64,000 bases of DNA from UBA5069 sp963773745 (lineage in GTDB: Bacteria > Chloroflexota > Anaerolineae > Caldilineales > Caldilineaceae), in contig CAVZCL010000001.1 of assembly GCA_963773745.1 (NCBI GenBank), positions 124,001 to 188,000 on the forward strand. Reading direction: 5' to 3'. This document shows positions 8,102 through 16,555 of this stretch, in pieces. The position numbers and the translations under genes were made by a program. A model generated the notes under the pieces. The model was given only the letters and a program-made list of their open reading frames with translations. It was not told the DNA's origin and did no database searches. Numbering within the stretch: position 1 is the stretch's first letter; the number at the start of each line of letters is the position of its first letter.

Positions 8102-9322
8102 TCAGTCGTACAGGAGATACGCGCTGCGTCGGCGCTCGAAAGCAGCCTCGGAGCTAGCCCAGCCGGCAGCAATCGTGTGCGCATCGGCGCCTTGCTCAAT
8201 GGCCATGCGCAAGCTGGGCCCGCCCGCCAACCGGTCGAAGTGGGCGCTGCCCCACTCTCCTGCTGCACCATACCCGCGCGCCTCCATCGCGCGGGGATCA
8301 GCATAGATTGCGTCAGCGGGGCGAAGTGCGAATTGTTGGTGATGGATGGTGCGGAGCGCCGTGAGCAGCGCAATACCGGCCATCACAGGCTTGAAAGATG
8401 CCGGGTCGCCCACGTGGGGCTGCACCCCCTGGCATGTCTCGCCGGCGTAAGGAGGCAGGGCCGGTTCGAAGGAAAGCGCCCTCCAGCGCACCCCCGGCAA
8501 CTCCATGTGGTTGAGTGCCTCGGCAAGTGCCACACCATCAACCCAGGGCGCGCCCAACCACGAAAAAGGACCGGCTGTGCCGCGGCCAACCGAGAGATTG
8601 GCCCCCTCGGCCAGGCAGGTGCCCGGATAGACCAGGGTTGTTTCCGGCGAAGGCATGTTCGGCGAAGGGGCAACCCACGGCAGGCCCGTTTCGGCCCACA
8701 GCATGTCACGCCGCCATCCGATGCAAGGCAGCACCTCAAGCTCGCAGCCCAGTCCCATCTCGGCGTTCGTCAAGCGGGCCAGCTCGCCCAACGTCAACCC
8801 GTGGCGGATGGGTACGTCATGCAGGCCCACCAGTGTGCGGTACTCCGGTTCGACCCCTGGCCCCTCCACAGCCACGCCGCCAATGGGGTTTGGCCGGTCA
8901 CAGACGATCACAGCCACGCCGCAGCTTGCCGCCGTCTGCATAAGGCGCACGAGCGTCCATGCGTAGGTGTAGAAGCGGCAACCGATGTCCTGGTAGTCAC
9001 ATACGACGACATCAATTCCGGCCAGTTGCTCGGGCGTGGGCGCCTGGCTGGCCCCGTAGAGGCTATAGACCGGCACGCCGCCCAAGTGCTCATCGGACAC
9101 GTGGGCGCCTTCGGGCGCAGCGCCCAGCAGGCCATGCTCCGGGCCGAAAAATGCACACACATCGGCAATCCGAGCGATCTCTGCTGCACTGTTGCGCAAA
9201 TCGGGTGTAACGCCGCTTGGTCCGCTCAGCACAGCCACCCGCAGCCCGCGCAAGAGATCGACGCGTGCGCCCAGCAGCGTGCTAATGCCTGGTTGGACTG
9301 CGGGGCCGGCAGTGTATGCCAT
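8102..9322 (-). CDS. namZ: DUF1343 family exo-beta-N-acetylmuramidase (NamZ type)
   Basis: A 406-residue member of the DUF1343 family, whose characterised member NamZ removes MurNAc from the non-reducing end of peptidoglycan fragments. Family blocks appear in order: FFGPEHGLLG, DYQDIGCRFYTYAWTL, CDRPNPIGG and VEGPGVEPEYRTLVG, IRHGLTLGELARLTNAEM, the segment around MLWAETGLPWVAPSPNMPSP, EGANLSVGRGTAGPF and TCQGVQPHV. The start at 9322 is preceded by AGGAG. There is no signal peptide, unlike the secreted Bacillus enzyme, so this copy should act in the cytoplasm on imported fragments. It is flanked by nagZ upstream and the sugar receptor downstream. Confidence 0.9.
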   Translation of the reverse strand: MAYTAGPAVQPGISTLLGARVDLLRGLRVAVLSGPSGVTPDLRNSAAEIARIADVCAFFGPEHGLLGAAPEGAHVSDEHLGGVPVYSLYGASQAPTPEQLAGIDVVVCDYQDIGCRFYTYAWTLVRLMQTAASCGVAVIVCDRPNPIGGVAVEGPGVEPEYRTLVGLHDVPIRHGLTLGELARLTNAEMGLGCELEVLPCIGWRRDMLWAETGLPWVAPSPNMPSPETTLVYPGTCLAEGANLSVGRGTAGPFSWLGAPWVDGVALAEALNHMELPGVRWRALSFEPALPPYAGETCQGVQPHVGDPASFKPVMAGIALLTALRTIHHQQFALRPADAIYADPRAMEARGYGAAGEWGSAHFDRLAGGPSLRMAIEQGADAHTIAAGWASSEAAFERRRSAYLLYD

Positions 9323-9391
9323 CAGTCTCCTGGGTGCGGTGCGTGATGTCACGATGCGAGTGGGGTAACCGGCCGACGAGGTGAATTCGCC

Positions 9392-10904
9392 TCAGCAACC
9401 AGTAAGCCGCTCAGTTGCAGACTGCAGTCCCAGCGGCTGGTCGCCGTAGGTCAGCAGGTGTGTCGCGCCGGGCGTGAAGACGATGTCATCCGGATAGCGC
9501 GCCGCAAGGTGGATGAGGCGAGGGGCTGCCTCAAGCACTTGCGCAGCAAGACGCTGCTGGTCGTCCACAAAGGCTGCATTGCGGGTGACGAGCAACGTGA
9601 CTGGTGCTGTGCGTGCAGCATGCGCCGCTTCGTCCCACTGCGTGCGTGGTACATCGGGCAGCAGCGCAATATGGCGGCTGCTGGGGAAGTGCGTGGCGAT
9701 GAGGCTGCGCAATAGGTCGGCCCGGGCGACAGCCTCCTCAACATTACTGAAGCGGGGTTGAAGGCAATCGATCACCAACAAGTCCGTCGTCGTATCCAGA
9801 GGCAGCAGCCCGGCCGGGTCATCCACGCCCAGGCAGTTATGGGCAAGATCGAGCCCGAGCTGCGTTTGCTCAGGCGTGATCGGCGCCGGCGCAGGGGTTG
9901 CAACGCCCAGTTGATAGCGTTCGCGCAGGTGGTCCAGGCGTTTAACAGTCCCGCTGAAGTGGCTCGTCTGGAGGGCGCCTGACTCGAGCGCGTCGACCAG
10001 CGCCTCGGCGACGGCGATTTGATTGGCTGCATTGCCCAGGGGCAGGAGAATGTCACATCCGGCCCGTTTGCAGAGAACGCCCGCCTGGGGCGCGCCGTAC
10101 TGGTCGGCAATGGCACGCATATTCAGGGCATCGGAGACGATTAGGCCATCGAAACCCATTTCCCCGCGCAGCAGGTCACGCAGGATCGTTGCAGAGAGCG
10201 TTGCCGGGACGGCATCGAGAGTGGTGTAGACCATGTGCGAGGTCATGATCGCGGGCGCGCCGGCGGCAATGGCTGCCCTGAAGGGGCGGAACTCAATGGC
10301 CTCAAGCCGGGCTCGGTCGTGGTTGGCAATCGGCAGCCCCAAGTGCGAGTCGACGGTGGTGTCGCCCTTGCCAGGGAAGTGCTTCAGGGTGGCAATCACT
10401 CCCGACTCAGTGTAGGCGCTCAAAGCAGCAAGGCCGAAGTCGGTTACCAGTTGCGGATCGGGGCCAAAAGCACGCGTGCCCGCAATTGGATTGCGTGGAT
10501 TATTGCCCACGTCCAGAACCGGCGCGAAGTTCATGTTGACCCCATGCGCGCGCAGTTGAGCGCCTGTAAGGCGGGCGGCTTCGTAGGCGAGGATAGGGTC
10601 GCCGCTAGCGCCGAGTGCAAGCTCGCTGGGCGTCACGACAAAGGGCTGGGGCAGCCGGCTGACGACGCCGCCTTCCTGGTCGATAGAGATGAGGAGCGGA
10701 GGCAGCCCTAGCTCGGCCGCTTGGGCCTGTAGGTCGCTGCAGAGCGCAAAGAGTTGATCGGGGCCACTGATATTGGGGGCGAAGAGAATAACGCCGCAGG
10801 CGCGGCGTGGCGGCCAGCAAGGTGCGGGTTTCGGCGTTTGCCGACTGCCCGTCGATCATCAACATCAGGCTTTGCCCGACAAGGTCGCGGTGCGTACCGC
10901 TCAT
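9392..10904 (-). CDS. nagZ: Beta-N-acetylglucosaminidase NagZ (GH3), one frameshift
   Basis: A GH3 enzyme of about 504 residues that releases GlcNAc from GlcNAc-(anhydro)MurNAc. Motifs include ISIDQEGGVVSRL near the N-terminus, NFAPVLDVGNNPRNPIAGTR, the family signature KHFPGKGDTTVDSHLGLP with the catalytic His-loop, and GFDGLIVSDALNM with the nucleophile Asp. The N-terminal ~33 codons (start 10904, after GAGAGG) are in another frame; one extra C near 10805 in a CCGCGC context breaks the frame. From that point ACGVILFAPNISGPD continues in frame to the stop. The defect is a sequencing indel or a recent inactivation. No signal peptide is seen, so a cytoplasmic enzyme. It is the first gene of the operon. 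Confidence 0.88.
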
Positions 10905-11557
10905 GTCGCATCCTCTCACCGCAGCGCGGTTGTTTTCCAGCGGCGCTACTCGTTGGATTTGTGGCTCGCAGCCCGTTTCCGCGCCTGCAAGCTCCGGCTG
11001 CTTCTGGATTTCGGCGCTGAATGCGCAATTGTCATCGCGGGAGAATCCGCCGCCTTCGTGCGTCACATTGTGCATGGACAACGTTCTGAAAGTTGGCGTT
11101 AGGGATGTGGCAGCAGTTCGCCAATCACGTTGCTTTTGAGCAGCGGCGTGCGCTGCAGATAGCCATGGGAACCGGCTGACGCTGAAATTCATGCGGGGAA
11201 CATGAAATAGCGAGTGTGTGGTGACGACTGGTTTGGTGTTTTGCCGAGCAAAGTACCAGCAGTGTGGCTCTCGCGGGGTGCAAGATACCAGCAACCAGCG
11301 CAGGTTGTCAACACGGCTTTTGGGGGCGGGCCGAATTTACTATCGGCGTCAGACAGGAATGCAATACTCCTGCACAGACCGTCATGTCTGGTCAGCTCTA
11401 CGCAGGGTGAAAACGCGATCGGCCGTCGTATATGTGCCGACCCGCGGCCGACGCTCACCGAATACGAGACGAACGTGGTTGGCCGAGAGCGCCGGCCGCG
11501 GGCCGGCGCCTATTGTCAGCGCTACACCCAGGGCAAGAGCCCAGGAAGGTTTCAAGT
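10905..11557. other. Region between nagZ and regulator remnant
   Basis: Between the divergent nagZ start and the first recognisable regulator codons, no convincing gene is seen. This stretch should hold the operon promoter and the DNA-binding half of the regulator, but a helix-turn-helix could not be read in any frame. An imperfect palindrome around 11375-11393 (GACC, nine bases, GGTC) is the only operator-like sequence noticed, and it is weak. Confidence 0.4.
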
Positions 11558-12119
11558 TTTCAATTCGCGCTGGCCGAACGTCTTGTCACCCACTCCGAAG
11601 CGCTGTTGGCGCAGGGCATTTCCTTCGTCACGCAAGTGCTGGATGCCCGCATCCTGCCCGCTCCACCCACGGTGGCGGCGCAGCCTGAGCTGCAATACGG
11701 GAGTGCCACTCTTTTGCCTGCGGCGCACACGAGCGGTTGAGGGCATTCTGATCACACTTCTTCACAACTATGTTGTTGCTGCGCATTGCCCAGCCATTGA
11801 AGAGACGGACTTCACGCAATTACGTCTCTTCGAGGTGTTGGAAGGGCGCTACAAACTAACGCTCGAACGGGGCCGTCGTATCTTCCAGGCATTGAACGCC
11901 GACGAAGAAACAGCCGATTTGCTGGATATGACGCCAGGCGCGGCTGTTATGCACCTGGCGCAGACCACCTACCTGCCCGATGGCGCTGCCGTTGAGTATT
12001 CGGATGTCTGGCTGCGCGGTTCGAGCTTCCGCCTTTCCGCCACCATGCTGCGTGGCGAAGCTCCAGCCATGGATCTGATGTTGCTTACCAAGGCAAACCC
12101 GATCCCATCCCTCGACTGA
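11558..12119 (+). pseudogene. GntR/HutC-family regulator remnant (linker and UTRA domain)
   Basis: The linker FQFALAERLVTHSEALLAQG and the following VLDARILPAPPTV are read in one frame. The effector domain continues in another frame after a shift near 11725: RLFEVLEGRYKLTLERGRR, ALNADEETADLLDMTPGAAV, then LPDGAAVEYSDVWLRGSSFR. That is a UTRA ligand-binding domain of the GntR/HutC family. NagR/DasR-type members of this family sense GlcNAc-6-P and control amino-sugar genes, which fits the divergent operon. The winged-helix N-terminus is not recoverable, so the gene is probably dead. The family is clear; the effector is inferred. Confidence 0.75.
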
Positions 12120-12145
12120 CAGAATTGACGAAGGACCGTTATCCC

Positions 12146-12379
12146 ATGGAGCAGTCCACCGCACCGTTCTATTTGCCGGGATCGCACCAGCGTGCCCGTT
12201 GGATGCGCTTGGACGCAGCGCGCATCCTCAAGCGTTTCTTCTTCTGCGAGCGTGCGCTGCTGGTGGCGCAATCTGGCTGGCTGGCGGCGATTGCTCCGAT
12301 TGATGTCAAGCTCGCTCTACCTGCTTTTACCTGGCAGGACGCTATGACGGCGCATGCGCTGCGCGAACGGGTCTTCGAA
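12146..12379 (+). pseudogene. Fragment of an unrecognised gene
   Basis: An open frame from an ATG at 12146 encodes about 78 plausible residues (RWMRLDAARILKRFFFCERA, then WQDAMTAHALRERVFE). It is then cut off and runs into the corrinoid-protein fragment at 12381. The hydrophobic/basic helical pattern looks like real protein, but I do not recognise the family. It sits among gene debris at the right end of the amino-sugar block. Confidence 0.4.
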
Positions 12380-12380
12380 G

Positions 12381-12590
12381 ATGATGACCAACATCCCTCT
12401 TACAATTCAGGCGCTGCAGGAGGCAGGACTGCGCGACAAGGTCAAAATCATGATTGGCGGCGCGCCGATCACAGCCGAATTTGCTCAGCAGGTTGGCGCC
12501 GATGGTTATGCCGCCGACGCCAACAAGGCGGTGAGTGTTGCCAAGGAGCTGCTCGGTATAGCAAAGTCCTTCTTGCCTGCGAAAAATTGA
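12381..12590 (+). pseudogene. C-terminal fragment of a cobalamin-binding methyltransferase corrinoid protein
   Basis: About 70 codons match the end of MtbC/MtaC-type corrinoid proteins: TIQALQEAGLRDKVKIMIGG, APITAEFAQQVGADGYAADA and then the terminal helix AVSVAKELLG. The cobalamin-binding DxHxxG motif and the N-terminal helical cap are missing. The fragment starts immediately where the preceding unrelated fragment stops, so this is a deletion junction. No partner methyltransferase is present. Confidence 0.75.
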
Positions 12591-12947
12591 CGCCTGCGCA
12601 CTCTTTATTCACGAAAATGGCCCGCTGCATGAACAGTGGGCTGCTTTGCATCTTGGCCGCTTCTGCCATTAGCTGTACGACAATTGTACTTGGACTGACC
12701 ACAAGACCATAGGTTGGGTCGTGGCCATCCGTCGGATTTCGCCGCTGGGCAAAGTCATGGTTGTCCACCCACTGGCTTGCTGAAGAATCTGTGGAACATT
12801 GCCGATTGTTCAGGCCTATTGGCACGCACACGACACATGCGCCGGCCTCGTATACGCCCCAACCGGCTCGCTACCAGTCCGGCCCAACTTATCCTCCACC
12901 TCGAGTAGAATCCCCCAAATTCCGAAAGTTTTTCAGACCGTTGCATG
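12591..12947. other. Non-coding debris before the right direct repeat
   Basis: No open frame here has protein-like content, and no hairpin or mobile-element signature was seen. The stretch ends exactly where the 385-bp repeat begins at 12948. Confidence 0.5.
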
Positions 12948-13332
12948 GTGGTGCCACAAGGCCAATAGCCAAATAGCCCACACAGGCCCACATGCAAGCA
13001 AAGGCGTCGCAACCCTCTCGGTTGCGACGCCTTTGCTTGCATGTGGGCCGCGGCCTCAACCGGCGGCTGAGACAGGCGCCTGGAGTGGAGGCAGCGCAGC
13101 CTCAATGCGTTCGCGCTGCGCCTCCAGCCAGGGCGGCAGCTTGAGCGCAGTGCCCAGGGCCGCTTCGGCTTCATCCCACAGAAAGCCCGGGCCGTCAGTG
13201 GCAATCTCGTAGAGAACGCCACCCGGCTCGCGGAAGTAAATAGAGCGGAAGTACTGGCGGTCGCGCACGGGCGTCACGCCATAGCCATCCGCATCAAGCA
13301 AGGCCCGCCAGCGCTCCTGTGTCGGATCGTCT
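12948..13332. repeat. 385-bp direct repeat, right copy (DR-R)
   Basis: This is the second copy of the repeat at 217-601, offset by 12731 bases. Its left end carries only the last six codons of the aldehyde dehydrogenase (VVPQGQ and stop), with no dehydrogenase sequence before it. Its right end runs without a break into the intact dioxygenase gene. The arrangement is what a duplication at the edges of an inserted block, or a single-crossover integration, would leave. Confidence 0.93.
12985..13049. terminator. 30-bp perfect stem-loop terminator in DR-R
   Basis: The arms 12985-13014 and 13020-13049 pair perfectly around a five-base loop (CTCTC). It lies seven bases past the dioxygenase stop codon and would end that minus-strand transcript. 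The same hairpin in the left repeat copy keeps only the inner 17 bp. Confidence 0.8.
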
Positions 13333-14003
13333 GCGGCGCGAAATGCCACGTGATGGATGCTTCCCGCCCCCTGCCGGCCTGGCTGCAGATCGGGGGTCTC
13401 GACCAAATCCACGGCCAGCCCGGCCCCCACACCAGCCGCAACGAAGCGGCGGCGGTTGCCCTCGCGCGCCATCTCACGCCAGCCAAAGCGCTCGCCCAGC
13501 AGCGCTGCAGAAGCATCAGCATCGCGCACTTGCAGCGTCGTACTGTGGAAGCCGCGCAACGCCATCTCCCGCGCAACCGGACCCTCACCCCAGTGCGCCA
13601 CTTCGGACACGCTGTCAGCGCCCACAAGCTCAATCGCCATACCATCGGGGTCGGCAAAGGCGAGCAACGGCGCGCCAAAGCGTTCGCCCTGCGTGGCATC
13701 CACGCCGTGGTCGGAAAGGCGTCTGCGCCATGCAGCCAGCGCCTCTGCAGGCACCGAGTACGCCACCGCAGCCGCCTCGCCGCTGCCGCGCACCCCCTGC
13801 CGTGCACCGGCAAACGGGAAGAAGGTAAGCACGGTGCCGGGCGTGCCCGTGGCGTCGGCAAAGTAGAAGTGATAGGTGCCCGGATCGTCAAAATTGACTG
13901 TCTTCTTTATGAGCCGCTGGCCCAACACCGCCGTGTAGAAGTCCACATTGCGCTGGGCGTCGCCGGCAATGGCCGTAATGTGGTGCAAGCCGGAAATGCG
14001 CAT
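13056..14003 (-). CDS. Ring-cleaving dioxygenase (vicinal oxygen chelate / glyoxalase superfamily)
   Basis: A ~315-residue protein with two tandem vicinal-oxygen-chelate modules, as in MhqO/LinE/PcpA-type (hydro)quinone or aromatic-ring dioxygenases. Module 1 starts GLHHITAIAGDAQRNVDFYT and contains KKTVNFDDPGTYHFYF. Module 2 contains SIHHVAFRAADD and FREPGGVLYEIATDG. Likely metal ligands are the His of GLHHIT, the His of IHHV and the Glu of YEIATD. The start at 14003 (MRISGLHH) matches the family; an upstream GTG at 14030 is possible. The real substrate is unknown. Its 3' end is duplicated at 325-601. Confidence 0.88.
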   Translation of the reverse strand: MRISGLHHITAIAGDAQRNVDFYTAVLGQRLIKKTVNFDDPGTYHFYFADATGTPGTVLTFFPFAGARQGVRGSGEAAAVAYSVPAEALAAWRRRLSDHGVDATQGERFGAPLLAFADPDGMAIELVGADSVSEVAHWGEGPVAREMALRGFHSTTLQVRDADASAALLGERFGWREMAREGNRRRFVAAGVGAGLAVDLVETPDLQPGRQGAGSIHHVAFRAADDPTQERWRALLDADGYGVTPVRDRQYFRSIYFREPGGVLYEIATDGPGFLWDEAEAALGTALKLPPWLEAQRERIEAALPPLQAPVSAAG

Positions 14004-14202
14004 CGAACCTGATTGAATACCCACGGTCACCCCCTAACCAATACTGGCAGTCATGCCGCACAGCAATGCCGCAACGAAAACAATATGCACGAAAGGAGAA
14101 CGGGGATCAGGGAACTCTCCGCCAACCGAGATCCCTGTCCCCCGCTCCCGATTATACTCCCTGTGTGACATTGCTCCCTGCGTATTGCCTGGCAGGATTA
14201 CC

Positions 14203-14754
14203 CTAAACCGCCACTGCCTCGGCCTGCGCTTCCGCCGCCTTCACAAGCTCCAGTTCAATCGCAATCACCACCTCGTCGCTCACAAGCAGGCCACCTGTTT
14301 CGAGCGCCACATTCCACTCGAGACCCCACTGCTTGCGGCTGATCCGCGTCACCGCCTCAAAGCCGTAGACGCTCTGCCCCCATGGGCTCTGCGACTTGCC
14401 TATGAAGGTCACATCCAGCACCACGGGCTTGGTAACGTCCCGAATGGTCAGGTTGCCGTGGAGCTTCGCCGTCGCATCGCCCGTGCGCTCGACGCTCGTG
14501 CTCTGGAAGACGAGTTGCGGGTACACGGCGGCGTTGAGGAAATCGGCCGAGCGCAGATGCTCGTCGCGCTTCTCATCGCGCGTATTGATGCTCGCTGCGT
14601 CAATCGTCACGTGCACCTGCGTGAGCTCCGGCTGCTGCTCGTTCAGTTCGATAGTGCCGCCGAAATTCTCAAAACGCCCCTTGGTCTTTGACACCATCAT
14701 GTGACGGACGCTGAAATCAATCGAAGTGTGTGAGTTGTCAATCTGCCAGGCCAT
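14203..14754 (-). CDS. YceI family protein
   Basis: A 183-residue lipocalin-like YceI protein, a family that binds polyisoprenoid or amphipathic ligands. The pattern WQIDNSHTSIDFSVRHMMVS at the start, then FENFGGTIEL, DEKRDEHLRSADFLNA and HGNLTIRDVTKPVVLDVTF is typical. There is no signal peptide, so this is the cytoplasmic subtype. AAGGAG precedes the ATG. A perfect short palindrome (14779-14797) just upstream may be an operator. Confidence 0.93.
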   Translation of the reverse strand: MAWQIDNSHTSIDFSVRHMMVSKTKGRFENFGGTIELNEQQPELTQVHVTIDAASINTRDEKRDEHLRSADFLNAAVYPQLVFQSTSVERTGDATAKLHGNLTIRDVTKPVVLDVTFIGKSQSPWGQSVYGFEAVTRISRKQWGLEWNVALETGGLLVSDEVVIAIELELVKAAEAQAEAVAV

Positions 14755-14778
14755 CTGATTCGCTCCTTGTGTGTTTTG

Positions 14779-14797
14779 ACATCAAATCGTTTGATGT
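14779..14797. promoter_or_regulatory. Possible operator palindrome upstream of yceI
   Basis: Perfect 8-bp arms ACATCAAA and TTTGATGT are separated by TCG, centred 34 bases before the yceI start. The size and AT-rich arms resemble MarR/OhrR-type sites. Which regulator binds, if any, is not known. Confidence 0.4.
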
Positions 14798-14920
14798 AGA
14801 AGGAGTTTACCGCAAAGATCGGATTCGCTGCGGAGTCTGGCTTCCAATTGCACCGCCTGCGTGGCTTGCGCGTCGACTCGATCGTCTTTTTGAAGCCTTT
14901 TACCGGCCAAGAAACGCAGA

Positions 14921-14951
14921 AGCGCCCCGAGAATTCTGTTCCCGGGGCGCT
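14921..14951 (-). terminator. Stem-loop downstream of the DHA2 transporter
   Basis: A 9-bp perfect GC-rich stem (14921-14929 with 14943-14951) and a 13-base loop are followed on the minus strand by a T-rich stretch, beyond the end of the 14985-16505 gene. Confidence 0.6.
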
Positions 14952-14984
14952 CCACCTAACGTTTCACTCAGCTCTGCCAATCCT

Positions 14985-16505
14985 TCACGACTTCGGTGCG
15001 CCCATGACGCTCTCTGCCACCTGCGCCCGGCGCGAGCCACTTTCGCGCCACCATGCCCACACCGCAAGCGCAAGCGCCGTGCCCACAAGCAGCGCGCCAA
15101 CGCCGAATGAACGCCCCATCGCCGTCATCTGCACGGCGGCTGGAGCCGAAGGCGCACCTCCAGCGGGCAACGCACCCATGAGTACCACAACACCAGCCGC
15201 CCAAACCGCGCCCGAAATGGCAATGCCCATGGACTGCCCCATGGTGCGTGTCAGCGCAACCAGGCCCGACGCCACCCCAAGCCGGTCGTGCGGCACCGAA
15301 CCCAGGATCGCGCTGTTGTTGGGAGATCGGAATACACCCAGCCCGATGCCCACAGGGATCATGCGCAGTACATAGGCCCATAGCGGCGTGTCAATGCGCA
15401 AGGTCGACAGCGCAATGAAACCGATGAAGACCGTGGCAAGCCCCGCCACAACAATCGGGCGCGTCCCAAAGCGGTCGGAGAGCGACCCTGAATAGGGTGA
15501 AACGAGGCCGACGCAAATGGGCGTCACAGCCAGAATCAGCCCCACCTGCGCCACGGCAAAGCCGCGCAGCCCCTCAAGGTAGAAGGGAATCAACAGGATC
15601 GTGCCGGCCATCGCAATGAAGACCATGAGCGCAGTCACAAGATTGACGCTGAAATTGGTGTTACGGAAGAGCTTCAAATCCACCATCGGTTGCGCCACCC
15701 GCTGCTCAATGCGCACAAAGAGCAGCATGGAGATCACCGACGTGGCAAAGAGCGCCAGCACGCGCGCACTGCCAAAGCCCCATCCCTGCCCAAAGGTCAG
15801 CGCAAGCAGCAGCGTGAGCACGGCGACGAAGAGCGCCGCTGCGCCTGCGATGTCAAAGACCTGGCCGCCGCGTGGCTGCGAGCGCGGCAAGTAGCGCATT
15901 GCAATCCACACGCCCAAAATGCCCACAGGCAGGTTGACAAAGAAGATCCAGTGCCACGAAAGGCTGCCAAGAATGATGCCACCCAGGGTTGGCCCGGTAA
16001 TAATGCCAATCGAGACGATTGCCCCGCTGATGCCCAGCGCGCGCCCGCGTTCGCTGGACGGAAACGCTTCGGCGAGGATCGCCTGACCCAGCGCAAGGAT
16101 CATGGCGGCGCCAATCGCCTGCACAACGCGCATGGCAATCAGCCAGCCCACCGTGGGCGCAAGCCCGCAAAGCACGGAGCCAACCGTGAAGACCGCCATG
16201 CCCGCCACGTAGATCGACTTCTTGCCCTGAATGTCGGCCAGGCGGCCAACGCTCGGCAGCAGCGTTACCAGCGTTAGCAGGTAGCCGAGCACCACCCACT
16301 GCACAACTGCAAAGTCGGCGCCCAGTTCAGTTACAAGCGTTGGCAACGCGATGTTGACGATGCTGCCGTCAATTGTTGCCAGAAAAATGCCCATGGCAAT
16401 CGCTGCCATAACGAACCACTTGCGGCTGTAATCCACGTGCACATGTGCTGCCCCATCATCAGAGGGGTGGGACGGGGGTGAAATCAACGGGTCGGGTGAT
16501 GACAT
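14985..16505 (-). CDS. DHA2-family MFS drug/proton antiporter
   Basis: A 506-residue integral membrane protein with about 14 hydrophobic segments, the DHA2 (EmrB/QacA) layout. The first helix carries the motif-D1-like FLATIDGSIVNIALPTL, the loop after helix 2 has GRLADIQGKKSIYVAGM (motif A) and helix 5 has the motif-C-like GPTLGGII. A His-containing cytoplasmic N-terminus precedes helix 1. The cargo cannot be read; drug or organic-compound export is the usual role. It stands alone, with a terminator after it. Confidence 0.94.
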   Translation of the reverse strand: MSSPDPLISPPSHPSDDGAAHVHVDYSRKWFVMAAIAMGIFLATIDGSIVNIALPTLVTELGADFAVVQWVVLGYLLTLVTLLPSVGRLADIQGKKSIYVAGMAVFTVGSVLCGLAPTVGWLIAMRVVQAIGAAMILALGQAILAEAFPSSERGRALGISGAIVSIGIITGPTLGGIILGSLSWHWIFFVNLPVGILGVWIAMRYLPRSQPRGGQVFDIAGAAALFVAVLTLLLALTFGQGWGFGSARVLALFATSVISMLLFVRIEQRVAQPMVDLKLFRNTNFSVNLVTALMVFIAMAGTILLIPFYLEGLRGFAVAQVGLILAVTPICVGLVSPYSGSLSDRFGTRPIVVAGLATVFIGFIALSTLRIDTPLWAYVLRMIPVGIGLGVFRSPNNSAILGSVPHDRLGVASGLVALTRTMGQSMGIAISGAVWAAGVVVLMGALPAGGAPSAPAAVQMTAMGRSFGVGALLVGTALALAVWAWWRESGSRRAQVAESVMGAPKS

Positions 16506-16555
16506 TTGTTTCCAGATATCTCCTGAACAATTGCTTTGCTGCTACATGAAGCCGA

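Noticed and set aside
11371..11395. Possible GntR operator (GACC, nine bases, GGTC)
   Set aside because: Arms are only four to five bases, and it lies inside the probable regulator remnant, not next to the nagZ start; chance is a sufficient explanation.
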